DNA from: Pyrenophora tritici-repentis
Taxonomy: Eukaryota; Ascomycota; Dothideomycetes; Pleosporales; Pleosporaceae
Reading direction: 5' to 3'
Assembly: GCF_003171515.1 (NCBI RefSeq)
Contig: NC_089399.1
Coordinates: 62,001-126,000 of the forward strand
Length of the DNA stretch: 64,000 bases
Position numbers and translations under genes: made by a program. The notes under the pieces were generated by a model. That model had not been told where the DNA came from. It ran no database searches and saw nothing but the letters and a program-made list of their open reading frames with translations. Shown piece by piece: positions 1 to 9,972 of the stretch (positions within the stretch are counted from its first letter, which is position 1; each line of letters begins with the position of its first letter).

Positions 1-77
1 GAGTGGGAGGCATCTCCCAGTGTATGAAACGCGTTACTGGTGCCTGTTGACTTGGTGTTGAGGCCTCTGCGGTAGAC

Positions 78-229
78 TCCGCAACAATCAATTCAATCCG
101 GTCACTCTCCTAGACCCACTTACCTATCTAGGTAGGGCTTAAACTCCTATAGGTAACTACTAGGCTTAAAGCGGTAATCAATCAATCCAATCTGAACCTT
201 CTAGGACCCACTTAATTGATTGTTGCGGA
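78..229. repeat. 152-bp inverted-repeat element (possible MITE relic)
   Basis: The 16 bases at 78-93 (TCCGCAACAATCAATT) are the exact reverse complement of 214-229. Inside, a block resembling CCTAGACCCACTTA near 109 recurs near 201 as CTAGGACCCACTTA. Terminal inverted repeats around a short non-coding interior suggest a small non-autonomous transposon relic. No clear target-site duplication is seen. Confidence 0.4.
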
Positions 230-662
230 CTGTGACTGCAGGACGCTTACCCAAAACTCTGCACTAAATATTTGCAGACGTGGTCTTTGCAATCTCGACG
301 CGGCTAGCAAGGTTTACTGCTATATTCAATGCTGTGACTCGTAGGGCCGGGGGTGAGAGCGAAGTGGGAAGGGAAAGTGGGAAGAAGAAGGCGAAAGAGA
401 CGGAGCATACAGAGAAGAGAGAAGAGAAACGGTTTTATCCCGTGGCAGTAGGTCTAGGCGGGCTACAATCTGATGCCGGATGGCGGGAATAAGAGTTTTT
501 TTTTTCGATTTTATAAGGCATCCACTAGATTACCGTCATTCCTTAGACTATTAGCGTATTTATCGGCTAGTGGTAGTAGTAACTTTGTGGATCATACGAG
601 ATTTTCCGAGACTATCAGCTACCTGCGAGAAACTCTTGACTTCCTCTGTTATCCTAGTAGCA

Positions 663-740
663 TGAAATACTTGACACACTAGTGCACAAAGACCACCGTA
701 TTCGCTAGACACTACTTACCTATACTATCCAAGTATTTCA
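663..740. repeat. 78-bp imperfect hairpin
   Basis: TGAAATACTTG at 663-673 is matched by its exact reverse complement CAAGTATTTCA at 730-740. The left arm continues into AAATACTTGAC, an 11-base string also present in the terminal repeats of the MITE-like element at 16798-16905. The two could be relatives, but the shared string is short. Confidence 0.3.
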
Positions 741-1328
741 CTTCACACAGGTGCTATAGTATAAGTCTGTTCGTGGCAGGAATGATCACTAAGGTGGAGG
801 TTGCGCATTTCGACTCTCTTACTACATAGAATCCAACTGTCATTCAAGTAGCAATGAATTTCAAACTACTACAACTTGCCACATTCATTATTAGAACTCA
901 AGACACAAAAACTTCCGCCTATATTAACCCAGTATCACCACCCATAATACTCCAAGTTAACAAAGGAGGCCATGTCCTCCCAGAAACCCCGTCCACATGT
1001 TTGTTAACACAACACCCCAAATGGCGAAAAAGATGTTCTCCTATTAGCTAGGATGGCGCTGAAAAATAAGTCCCATCGAAAGATACATTAGCCCACCATC
1101 CCTTCCCCACAGAACCAAAGTAACACCCAACACTTCTCCTCGCGGCTACCACCCTCTTACACGCTCCCTAATTCTTGCTTTTGGGGAAGACTTATGTTTG
1201 TCAAGTAAATACCTTAGAGAGCACAGAGGGGATCCATATTTTCAAGATCATTAAGGGCAGCCATGAAGCAGCAGTCGCTCAATTGATCGCGAAAAAATTC
1301 AGAACTGTCGCAGAAATATATATATTCT

Positions 1329-1511
1329 TTAGCCGGAACGCTCAGAGATTAGTCTTTTTGCGTTTCGACAAGAACCTATTTGGTTGAGCTTTGTAGGGTC
1401 TTTTCTGATGGCATCAAAGTCGGCTTTGTATTCTGGACAGGCAAGGTCGAGGGGGCTTGCGGCGGTGAGCGTGGCGGTGGCGGCGAGGAGGAAGATTGTG
1501 GAGATGCGCAT
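1329..1511 (-). CDS. Small secreted protein, candidate effector
   Basis: This 60-residue ORF starts with a textbook signal peptide: a basic n-region (MRIST), a hydrophobic core (IFLLAATATLTA) and a likely cleavage near residues 18-20 (AASP). The mature part is about 40 residues, charged, with only two cysteines (about residues 25 and 48), which could form one disulphide. No family is recognised. The 5' flank on the coding strand carries a run of CAAAC units. The ORF stands alone in a gene-poor region. It may continue through an intron not resolved here, because the 3' part is less protein-like than the signal peptide. Function is unknown; effector is only one possibility for a short secreted fungal protein. 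Confidence 0.5.
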   Translation of the reverse strand: MRISTIFLLAATATLTAASPLDLACPEYKADFDAIRKDPTKLNQIGSCRNAKRLISERSG

Positions 1512-2593
1512 TGTGGTGGTTGGTTTGGTTTGGTTTGGTTTGTAGATGGCTGGGTGTAGGTGGGTGGGTATGAAGATGATTGAGTGGCTTGGAGAAGGTT
1601 GAATGACTGGTATGCGATGATATTACCATGTGCGGACTGCGCTGCCTTTTAACTTGAACGTGTCAAGGTATATGCATAGGAATTATCCGTGTTATCTATA
1701 GTACTATGGGACCCATCCCTGGCGTACTAAAATTAACAAGTATTGATTACCTTGTATGGAGTTAGCTCTCCCTTGCTTTTTCAACTCGACACTCTTTTCA
1801 GGAAAGATTCAGCGGCAATCTGTACATCCTCCTGTGCGGGTTAGGTATTCCATGCACAGTGGTTGGTTTACCGATGTTATAGACTACGTCATAACAACTC
1901 ACTTTCAATTTGGTATAGAATGGTGGAAAGTGTCTGCTAGCGCAAACGGATAGGCAGGGTAGTTACGGAGGAATCGTTGATGACGGGAAACGTCAACGGA
2001 CACCCCTATAAGATGAGCAGCTGGCACCTCCATAGCACGAAACGGCATTAGTAGTATCGGCCCTCTATCGCACCATCGTATTAAGTAGTATAGGACTAAC
2101 AAGTCTATCAAAACTCAAGCTTTCTAGGGACTCGAGCATCTAAAAAACAAGGGCTGTTTTAATAGATTTTAACATCCGAAAAAAAAAACCTGGACCAAGA
2201 AGATCCAAGTGTGAGAGACCTTAAGCTCCCAAAATTGAGCATTTTTGACCAGGGTTTTTTAGCTCGTTTTCGAGACGTTTAGCATTAAAGAAGCTGGCGT
2301 TGACGAGACGGCATTGGTGTTGGACGAGTCGAAAGGGGGTTATTCTTCCTACGGTGTTGTAGTCGCAGCACTACGGCATAATAGGCGTTAACACCATGAA
2401 CCAAGCCTCTACACCTAAACGATTATCACGGTCCCGAAAAACTTGATTAGGAACAACGACAACATACACACCCTAAACAAGCCCCATTCATTCTTGCAAA
2501 CAAGGATATCATTCATACCTAAATCTACAACCATTCGTACAACTACGCCCAAACTCCAAGCTGCTCGATTAAACCGAATCAATCAAAACCCCA
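1512..2593. other. Intergenic, no gene seen
   Basis: No supported gene. Arms near 2131-2153 and 2251-2275 share the strings CTCGA and TAAAAAAC in inverted orientation and could form a weak hairpin; otherwise nothing notable. Confidence 0.5.
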
Positions 2594-3727
2594 TCATGCA
2601 GACACAGAAGTGCCGTCAGCACCATCAGCAGTATTACCGCCGCCACCCGTCAGATTCGCCATAAAGTCCTGGTATCTGAATACCTCTGCCCTGGCTAATC
2701 CCCTGCCGCCTTTACCAAACGCTCTTCTCCCGCTGAACCCTTCAATCACCATGTCGATCTCGCGTTCCGTCAGTTTCTTCTCTCCAGGTTCCGGGGCCGT
2801 GTGTAGTAAAGCGTCTTTTAGCTCGGAAAGGTCGATTTGGCCATCGTCGTTGTCGTCAAAGGCCTCGAATGCTGCACTTAACTCGCTTGAATGCGAGAGG
2901 TTGCCAAGTAAGTCGGACAGTGTGGACAGATATGTGGCTAAGTTGATGGATTGTGCACCGTTGAAGTATGCGTGAAGTTGCGAGGGCGTTGCAGATAGAC
3001 CGAGTTGCGATAGCATATCAGCGACATCTCCGGCGTTGACGTGGCCGTCGTCATCGCGGTCCATGACGCTGAATGACTCTCGCATGCTGTGCAGGAGGGG
3101 CGGAGGCAGCTTCGACAGGGCGTCGCTTGAATTAGAAACGATGCGCGGCATGGGTGCTTGCCGTACTGCTAGACGCTCTACAGGCTTCTCAGCGGCGGGT
3201 TTGGGGTAATCCAATGGTTTGGGGTAATCCAGTGGTTTTGGAGATTCCAATGGCTTCTGGTAATCCAGAGGTGGGGAGGGCTTGCGGATGGAAAGAGGCG
3301 GTGGTGTGTCGTCCCTCGCACCTGCACTTTCAAATTTTGCAGCAATGGACGCTGTGCTCAGTGGGCGGACGGTGTGTTGTGAGGTTGAAGACGCATTTCG
3401 TGAGGGTGAGAGACGGGCGGGTGAGAGATTGCGTAATGGCGAGCTGGGCGGTTCAGGCGTCGCTGTCGTTCCCCGCGTGTTGAGCCAAGAAGGCGGGTTG
3501 GGCGATGCAGGTCTGGCAGCGGCGGGGCGGAGGGTGACCTGAGACGGGGTCGTGGGTGTGGGCGTCTCCCTGGGCTTCAGAGGCGAACTATTCGGGGTCG
3601 AAGGACGCAGGGTGGACGGGGAGGCCTCTCGGATAGAGCCCGGTCTTCGAAAGGGCGACTGGCGGGGACTGTTAAAGGAGAGTGGAGAGGGCTTGTAGCT
3701 GGCCGGTGTTGGGGTGGTAGACTGCAT
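2594..3727 (-). CDS. EF-hand calcium-binding protein, myosin-light-chain/calmodulin-like
   Basis: Single-exon protein of 377 residues if translation starts at the Met of MQSTTPTPASYKPSPLSF (3727); the open frame extends 62 codons further upstream to 3913, but that part looks non-conserved. The N-terminal two thirds is proline/serine-rich and disordered. The C-terminal third carries calmodulin-type EF-hands: one loop reads DRDDDGHVNAGD (last position D instead of E) and another reads DDNDDGQIDLSE, which is canonical. A disordered SPSPFRRP-type N-terminus joined to a light-chain-like C-terminus is, from family knowledge, typical of fungal Rlc1-like proteins, so a role with myosin II is plausible but inferred. 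It is divergent from the Afi1 gene across 335 bp. Confidence 0.8.
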   Translation of the reverse strand: MQSTTPTPASYKPSPLSFNSPRQSPFRRPGSIREASPSTLRPSTPNSSPLKPRETPTPTTPSQVTLRPAAARPASPNPPSWLNTRGTTATPEPPSSPLRNLSPARLSPSRNASSTSQHTVRPLSTASIAAKFESAGARDDTPPPLSIRKPSPPLDYQKPLESPKPLDYPKPLDYPKPAAEKPVERLAVRQAPMPRIVSNSSDALSKLPPPLLHSMRESFSVMDRDDDGHVNAGDVADMLSQLGLSATPSQLHAYFNGAQSINLATYLSTLSDLLGNLSHSSELSAAFEAFDDNDDGQIDLSELKDALLHTAPEPGEKKLTEREIDMVIEGFSGRRAFGKGGRGLARAEVFRYQDFMANLTGGGGNTADGADGTSVSA

Positions 3728-4062
3728 TGTGTTTAGTCGGGCGTCCGTGTCGAGATGACCAAAAGGAGAAGGTACCATTCTGGCGATGTTTGTTTTTCCG
3801 GCGTCTGGTGGTGGGAGCGAGGCTGGCGGGTCATGTCGCGATGTTTGCGTGTTGATTAGTTTTCCCTGGCAACGACAGGGCTGAGGCACACGTGGACAGG
3901 GGTCCGCATTCACCGTGCACTCCCGAGATGGGTCCGCAGTATCGCACGCGCACGCGCACGCGCACGCGCATGCACATGGCGCCGGAACAGGCGTGCCCCT
4001 AGCGCGGGTAGAGTCAGCATGTCCACGTTCGTGAAGACGTTCAATAGATAGATGCAGGAGCC
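3728..4062. promoter_or_regulatory. Divergent promoter region with CGCACG microsatellite
   Basis: This 335-bp gap separates the starts of the EF-hand gene (minus) and the Afi1 gene (plus), so it must hold both promoters. About five tandem CGCACG units lie at 3943-3972, with the last one degenerate. No TATA element stands out. Confidence 0.5.
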
Positions 4063-6552
4063 ATGGCCGAGTCTGGCATTACTCGCAGTTCCTCTCGTGC
4101 CGGCCAGCCAACCTCGCTGCAGCGCCAGCCGTCCTTCTCCTCCTTCCCCCCATCGCGCTCTCCCTCGACGCGCAATGGCCACTCCCACAAGGCAAGGTCC
4201 CCACAGCCCCCCATGCTGCGGGAGGGCGACGACGAGGACTCAATGCAGTCCCGTGACTCTTCGCCGCCGCCGCAGGAGTCCACGGCCGCACCGACGACGG
4301 GCTCAGGCATGAGGGCAGGCATGCGGCTGCGATCGCAATACCCGGCCGATGCCATCGAGAACCATGTCGAGTACATTCTGGTCGCCTCGTTTGATATTGA
4401 TCGCGGCTCTATTATGGAACACCAATACCCGACCGCTATCAGCGGGGATGAGACGATGCTGGCAGAACTCATGTTACCGGACCAGGCCCACGTCCGCAGT
4501 CAGGACTGGACCATCTTTTTTCTGCACAAAGACACGACAGCCGAAGAGGAGGAGCGCGAGGCACGGCGGGAGCGTAGGCGGAGACGCAGACGGCGGAAGG
4601 AAGGCTTGGAGGACGAGGACGATGCGGCTGCGGGCGCTGAGGACGCCGAGCTTGACAACGACTTTGACGGCGAAGATGGCGACGAGGACACGGAAAGCGA
4701 GAGTGAGCCGGACCCAGATGGGCCACCATTGGTTTACGTCTTGAACTTGGTCAATACAAAGCAAGACAACACAGTAAAGAGGTAGGACGCTCATCCCCCC
4801 GGACCACCCAGACTAACATGATGAAGAGGCGCAATCGTCAAGGCCATGGCTATATGCACTCGACACTCGTTCCTCCACATCTACAAGCCGCTACTACTGC
4901 TCGCTCTCGAAGAGTACTTCCGAGCGCCCGTCATCGAAACCCTCGCCTCCCTCTACCACGCCCTCAACGCCATGGATCTGTCCATGTTACCCAAACTATC
5001 CCCGCTCGAGAACTTTGTGCTCAGCGCCTGCGACGCCAAAGACATGTTTGTCGAAAAGTTTGAGCTCATGGTCCGGCAGCGGAAGAAGCTCGACGCGGCC
5101 CGAGACTCTGTTGAAACTTCATCGGATTCCACCTCGCGCAATAAGAAGACTTATACCGTCCCGAGAGATACACACGAGTTTGAGTCAAAGGTCAACTATA
5201 ATGGCATACCCGTTCCCGTCAAGATACCCACTGCCCTGAGTCCGGAGACGGTGGGCGACTTCTCCCTGATCAAGCTTATTCAAACCTTTTCTACACCGCA
5301 CGCAACACAACCACAGCCCTTCGCTCTACATCCCCACCTAACCACCAGTGGAGCCTATACTCATCCAGTCATTGTACTTGTAAATGCTCTTCTGACCCAG
5401 AAGCGCATCATTTTCATTGGATACAACCGACCTTCAAGCGAAGTTGCCGAAGCAGTTCTAGCGGCATGTGCTCTTGCATCTGGGGGAATCCTTCGTGGCT
5501 TTGTCCGCCATGCATTTCCCTACACCGACCTTACCAAAGTAGACGATCTGCTCAAAGTGCCTGGCTTCATCGCTGGCGTCACCAATCCTGCATTTTCCCA
5601 CAAGCCAGACTGGTGGGATTTGCTATGTGACCTACCAACCGGGCGGATGAAGATTAGCAACAAGATCGAGCCCGCCCCTCCGACAGAAGGATCACAATTC
5701 TTCCAGTCGCAAGGACTGCCCATGAGTGGAGTTGGTGGATCGCCGGCCTTTGACAGCAAAGGGGTAGACCCAACAGGCGACAATCATTTCATGGACCGGC
5801 TACTCGAAAGCATCCACAACCGACACGGCGAAAACGCGATCCGAGCAAAGTGGCGATCCTGGGTCCTAAAATTTACCCACATCGCCGCCGCCTTCGAAGA
5901 AACCGTCTACGGCGCCTCAGCCCTATACATTGGCTCGCACGAGACAGACACGGGCGCATACGGCGTCTCGGGCCACGGCTACGTGTGGCCGGACGAAGGA
6001 TCCAAGCTCCGCGAACTGGCTGCAAACGTCCACCGCATCGAAGGCTGGCGCAGTACAAGGAGTTACTACAGCTGTGTCCAAGATCTCGCGCGGCAGTGGA
6101 AGAAGCGCCCAGTCCGCGGCCTCGACATGCACCACCAACACGACAAACTGCGTTGTTTAAAACTCACACATGACCAATCTGCCGCCATCTATCTCGCACT
6201 AGCACGGTGTGTGGAAGAAGCGGGGACACCACCGCCACCGCCTGAAGATGCGCCATCCGCCGATCTGGCATACTTGACACAATCACTTACTCTTGCCAAC
6301 GACCCAGAGCGTAAACCTAGCTCTCAGCTACGATACGATACCATTCTGCAGTTGCTGTGTGTTATCCCCGATGCGGGGCTCTTTTACCTTAGCTTGGGGC
6401 TGTTTCACCCGAGACAGGATGTTAGGATGGCGGTGGTCAAGTTGTTGGAGAGGATCATGGATCATTCTGCTGGGCGGCATTATTGGGGGCAACTTGGACG
6501 GTTTGCTAAGTTGGCGTTTTTTCGGGTCAAGAGGGAGGAGGCGCAGAAGTAG
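4063..6552 (+). CDS. AFI1: Afi1-type DENN protein (Arf3-interacting, polarity axis)
   Basis: Two exons, 4063-4781 and 4827-6552, joined across a 45-bp GT-AG intron, give 814 residues in frame. Residues about 95-160 match the Afi1 N-terminal docking domain ([21 protein letters not shown]). An acidic and arginine-rich insert follows (about 165-225). After the intron the SPA/DENN core begins ([21 protein letters not shown] region) and runs to the C-terminus. In yeast, Afi1 links Arf3 to polarised growth at the plasma membrane; a similar role at hyphal tips is inferred. The start is chosen at the first Met of the open frame, after a disordered Ser-rich leader. Intergenic sequence and the pogo transposon follow downstream. 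Confidence 0.88.
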
Positions 6553-6968
6553 GTGGTGTTACAATCTACTTACAGGATATGGGTTGTGAGAGAGGAAGAT
6601 GTGGTTACGAGATAGTTGTATAAGTTACGGCAATATAAATATCCAAATAAACAAGATATAGTACAGTATTATACAGCATGTACCTCGATGAGCCATCTCG
6701 TTTTTTCCAAACCATTGCATTCCACACGTTAACCATGCTCACAGCGGTAGCGTGATGTTGACGTTCACCTCGTAACCGTTATCGATAAGTTGACCCCAGT
6801 TCCCGATACACGCGCATCCCTGCATCGCATCTCAATAGTAGTCGCCTCAAATTTCCCGCTCGCTGCGACCCCTCACAAACACACACACATACACACGCGC
6901 GCGCGCCTCCAGGATCTCCCTGACTCACACATCCATCCCCTCAATCGCTCCAATTCTACGGACAGGTA
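6553..6968. other. Afi1 3' flank up to transposon target site
   Basis: No gene. It contains a CA/CG dinucleotide-rich run near 6880-6906 and ends in the TA (6967-6968) that is duplicated on the far side of the transposon. Confidence 0.7.
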
Positions 6969-7019
6969 ACGTGTCCGTGCGCGTGATGCGCGGATTCGCG
7001 TGATGCGCGGGGAACACCA
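6969..7019 (+). repeat. Left terminal inverted repeat of pogo element
   Basis: This 51-base repeat is the exact reverse complement of 9025-9075. It contains an internal direct repeat: CGCGTGATGCGCGG at 6980-6993 and again at 6997-7010 (17-bp period), which could be a pair of transposase binding sites. Confidence 0.95.
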
Positions 7020-7120
7020 TATCCACTACTTCAAAAATGAAGCTATTAAGCCACGTATATAAGCTGTTATTATACGAATTTATAGAGGGGGAGTAATTAG
7101 ATGCTTGCGATCAACTTGTA

Positions 7121-8977
7121 CTATCTATATTTTGATGGGAGGTTGACGTTGCGGCCACGTGATGTGAGCTTTGATGGAGGAGCTGGAGGCTCTTCTTGAA
7201 CTTGAGCACCAGCGCGAGCAGCCTCAACGCGTTTTTGACGCTTGTTGTTCGATGAGGTAGCTGCTGAAGCTCTCCTCTTTCCCTTTTGGGGTAGTTGTAT
7301 AGCTTTAGCAGCGTCTCTCTCCTCCTTCTGGCGCGCGCGTTCAGCTGCTTTCTCAGCTCGCTCAAGCTCCCTCATCTCCTTGAGTCTCTGCCTCTCCACA
7401 CGCCTCTCCTCGAGCTCATCTTGACGCTGCAGTCGAGCCTCCTCGCGCTGCTTCTTGGACCGTGCTTTTTGGAGTTTCTCCTCCGTCTCATCTCGCTCCC
7501 GTACTGCTTCTCTAGCTCGAGCCTCACGCAGCTTGCGAGGAGACCAGAAGACAGAGCCACCGTGATACTCCTGGCGCTGTTGAAGGTCAAGAGCTTTGCC
7601 CTTCTTCCTGTGCTTCTTTTTATGTTGAAGAGCCTCCTTTAAGCCCTCGTTCTCATGCTTTAAAAGCTCATACTGCACAGAGAGATGGTGAACGCTTGAG
7701 CGCAGCTTTCTTGCCTCATACTGATGGCTATCATTAACAGCAGCTCGTACTAGCCGATCGAGCTTTCTCCAGTCATGATCAGAGAGCCCTGACGATGAGC
7801 TTCTCTCAGCTTCTGGCGTGCTAGCAAATCTACGAAGGATAACGTTGGCATCCATCGGCCAGATCCCAGTGGCTTCGAAGGCCTTCAATATGAGGCTCTC
7901 TGTGAAGGAGGATATCCAGGCGCTCCAGAAGAGCGGGAAGAAGTCCCCTTTCTTGATTGGAATAAGGCCTTGAGCCTTATGGAGATGGTTAGTGAGCTCG
8001 TTAGAGTAGGCTTGAGAGAGTGGCTTGAACAGCACTACATCTAGCGGCTGGAGCGTATGGGTCGAATGGGGAGGAAGGATCATGAGGAGGATCCTATGGC
8101 GATCGCAGTACTTAATAAACTCCATCGTGAGGTGAGATCCATGGCCATCAAGGATGAGCAATCTCCATCTACCTGATCGTTGCTTTGTAGAGCGATCAAA
8201 CACCTGCTCCAGCCAAGCTAGGCCTACGTTATCATTTGACCAGCCTGTTGGAGATGATGAGACAAAGACCTCATGTTCTCCTGCCTTGATATCTTCTACC
8301 CAACTCGATCGTATAGCTCCATTTTTAGCTGCGTAGATAAGGGCTGGAGGCAGCGAGCTCCCATCAGCGCAGCAGCAGGCCAGGACTGTCAGAAACTCGC
8401 GTGATCCATCCTGGAGAGATGCTCGAACCTCCTTCTTCTCCCATTGACGCCTGCTGAATATCCTCTTACTTCTGCCTATCAAGCCAATTAAGAAGCCCTT
8501 CTCATCCATATTGTATATATCTCGAGCCTCTAGGTGATATTCGGTGATCTTTCGATGCAGCAGCTCGAAGTAGAGTCTATACTTTGACTCAGAATCAGCC
8601 AGGTGGCGCGTACGATCCATGGCGCTGGTCCACTTTGAGATGAGATGGATCTCGTGTCGGTTGATGAAGCGAGTAACCCAGCTCTCGCTGAGCTGCTGAT
8701 GGGCTACTTCTGATGAGAAATCCCTGATCATCTCTCGTGTAGGAGGAATGCCTCGCTTTGTGAGCTTTTCGATATATCTCACAAGCTCTAGCTCTTGTTG
8801 TGGGTTGAGTTTCTGCTGGTTGAAGTTCTTGTCTCTTTCTGAGCTTGTCTGGCCCTGGTGCCTTCGGGTCAACGTAGATCTCACAACACCATGCTTAGCA
8901 GCAATTTTAGTATACGAGAACTGTTCTCCTGGCTCTAGATTTTCAATATCTTCAATCGCAGCTTGAATTGGGTCCAT
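7121..8977 (-). CDS. Pogo/Fot1-family transposase
   Basis: An uninterrupted 618-residue ORF. An N-terminal psq-type helix-turn-helix (about residues 5-45, QAAIEDIENLEPGEQFSYTK) is followed by a CENP-B/Tc5-type DNA-binding domain (about 57-110, ending SESWVTRFINRH). The DDE nuclease follows: first Asp in YNMDEKGF (about 155), second in LILDGHGSH (about 272), third in LQPLDVVLF, with 35 residues between the second and third Asp. All three catalytic residues are present. The C-terminal part is a long Arg/Glu-rich predicted coiled coil and ends in a basic tail. It catalyses cut-and-paste transposition of the surrounding element. Nothing in the sequence suggests it is broken. Confidence 0.95.
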   Translation of the reverse strand: MDPIQAAIEDIENLEPGEQFSYTKIAAKHGVVRSTLTRRHQGQTSSERDKNFNQQKLNPQQELELVRYIEKLTKRGIPPTREMIRDFSSEVAHQQLSESWVTRFINRHEIHLISKWTSAMDRTRHLADSESKYRLYFELLHRKITEYHLEARDIYNMDEKGFLIGLIGRSKRIFSRRQWEKKEVRASLQDGSREFLTVLACCCADGSSLPPALIYAAKNGAIRSSWVEDIKAGEHEVFVSSSPTGWSNDNVGLAWLEQVFDRSTKQRSGRWRLLILDGHGSHLTMEFIKYCDRHRILLMILPPHSTHTLQPLDVVLFKPLSQAYSNELTNHLHKAQGLIPIKKGDFFPLFWSAWISSFTESLILKAFEATGIWPMDANVILRRFASTPEAERSSSSGLSDHDWRKLDRLVRAAVNDSHQYEARKLRSSVHHLSVQYELLKHENEGLKEALQHKKKHRKKGKALDLQQRQEYHGGSVFWSPRKLREARAREAVRERDETEEKLQKARSKKQREEARLQRQDELEERRVERQRLKEMRELERAEKAAERARQKEERDAAKAIQLPQKGKRRASAATSSNNKRQKRVEAARAGAQVQEEPPAPPSKLTSRGRNVNLPSKYR

Positions 8978-9024
8978 ATTGGTGGAGTTAACGTGTGTTG
9001 AAGGTGAAGGGGTTTGACGTGTTT

Positions 9025-9075
9025 TGGTGTTCCCCGCGCATCACGCGAATCCGCGCATCACGCGCACGGACACGT
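9025..9075 (-). repeat. Right terminal inverted repeat of pogo element
   Basis: Exact reverse complement of 6969-7019. The duplicated TA follows at 9076-9077. Confidence 0.95.
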
Positions 9076-9129
9076 TATAAAGTACACGGAATTGCAGACG
9101 ACGCCAATTAATTACCCAACGCGCAAACC

Positions 9130-9972
9130 ATGTCGACAAACGCCCCAGCAGAAGCAAAGAAACGCAAACAAGCCAAAAAGACCGGAGGAGCAGAAGATGC
9201 GAGTAGATCCAAGAAGCCAAGTACAAGCACAAAAGCCAGCAGTGCGCCCGAGGAAGAGAAGAAGACAGCCAAAAAAACACCAACGCTTGCGAAAAGCAGT
9301 AAACCAATTCCCACGAAGAAAGATACGCCGGCACAACCTCCCCCGCGCACAAGCAAAATCCTAGACGCAGTACGCGCAAAGGGCACGACTCTGGGGAAGA
9401 TACGCGCCATAGAAAACAAATACGACACCATCGTCACAGCAAGTCTTCAAACAGATTCCGAAATCAAACACGTCGCAATACAAGCTCCACAACGAAACGA
9501 CCCAGAAGACGCAGCAGCTCTACTTTCAAAACATGGACAGACTGCACAAGGCACTACTACGACAACGCCGCCGCAAGCTACCACAACCGCACAGGCAAGC
9601 CGGGGCACGACGATAGAATTACCACGCACACCTAAACCCGCGCCATCACCTGTTACTATAACCACCCCGCCTTCCTACCCTTCCCACACGCTTCCTCTTA
9701 AACCACCACCAGCACACCCAGCCAACCGCCCCCACACACATCACCACCCTCTCCCTGGCAAACCGGCAGCACGGATAATAGAACCAACACCCAACACGGC
9801 TCTCCCGCCAAAATACCGGCCTGCCGCTCGTCGTGTTACGGCGATTATCGTGGGACTGCCGTTTGTCATTGTTATGGGGTGGGAGTTGTGGGAGCGGTGG
9901 AATGGGAAGGTTGTGCCGAAGAGGTTTGGGGATGGGGATGGGGGGGCTGTGAGAGGTAAGGAGGGGGTGTAG
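9130..9972 (+). CDS. Lys/Pro-rich protein with C-terminal membrane segment
   Basis: Single-exon ORF of 280 residues, family not recognised. The first 75 residues are Lys/Ala/Ser-rich and probably disordered. Residues about 76-115 (SKILDAVRAKGTTLGKI and what follows) look like the only compact helical segment. A Pro/Thr-rich linker follows, and a hydrophobic segment near residue 240 (ITAIIVGLPFVIVMGW-like) could be a single transmembrane anchor with a short basic tail. The ATG is preceded by AACC, a good fungal context. The pogo transposon ends only 54 bp upstream, so the native promoter is now over 2 kb away or was cut. It is convergent with the lipase gene. Confidence 0.6.
   Translation: MSTNAPAEAKKRKQAKKTGGAEDASRSKKPSTSTKASSAPEEEKKTAKKTPTLAKSSKPIPTKKDTPAQPPPRTSKILDAVRAKGTTLGKIRAIENKYDTIVTASLQTDSEIKHVAIQAPQRNDPEDAAALLSKHGQTAQGTTTTTPPQATTTAQASRGTTIELPRTPKPAPSPVTITTPPSYPSHTLPLKPPPAHPANRPHTHHHPLPGKPAARIIEPTPNTALPPKYRPAARRVTAIIVGLPFVIVMGWELWERWNGKVVPKRFGDGDGGAVRGKEGV

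Larger units (their letters stand above)
1..1328. other. Gene-free stretch with short inverted repeats
   Basis: No ORF here has convincing coding character. The stretch holds two short inverted-repeat structures (78-229 and 663-740, listed separately) and is otherwise unremarkable low-GC sequence. The flanking position of a small secreted-protein ORF at 1329 would fit an accessory, gene-poor neighbourhood, but this is inference. Confidence 0.6.
6969..9075 (-). mobile_element. Complete pogo/Fot1-type DNA transposon (2107 bp)
   Basis: The element is bounded by terminal inverted repeats that are identical over 51 bases (6969-7019 and 9025-9075; ends read ACGTGTCCGTGC). It is flanked on both sides by the dinucleotide TA (6967-6968 and 9076-9077), the duplication expected for Tc1/mariner-pogo elements. 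A single intact transposase gene fills the interior on the minus strand. Identical termini and an undamaged ORF point to recent transposition and no obvious RIP damage. The right end sits 54 bp before the ATG of the gene at 9130, so it has displaced that gene's upstream region. Confidence 0.95.

Noticed and set aside
2131..2275. Possible hairpin with CTCGA/TAAAAAAC arms
   Set aside because: The match is short and interrupted, so it cannot be separated from chance in AT-rich sequence.
4474..4794. Antisense ORFs opposite the Afi1 acidic/basic insert
   Set aside because: Shadow of low-complexity codons in the Afi1 exon.
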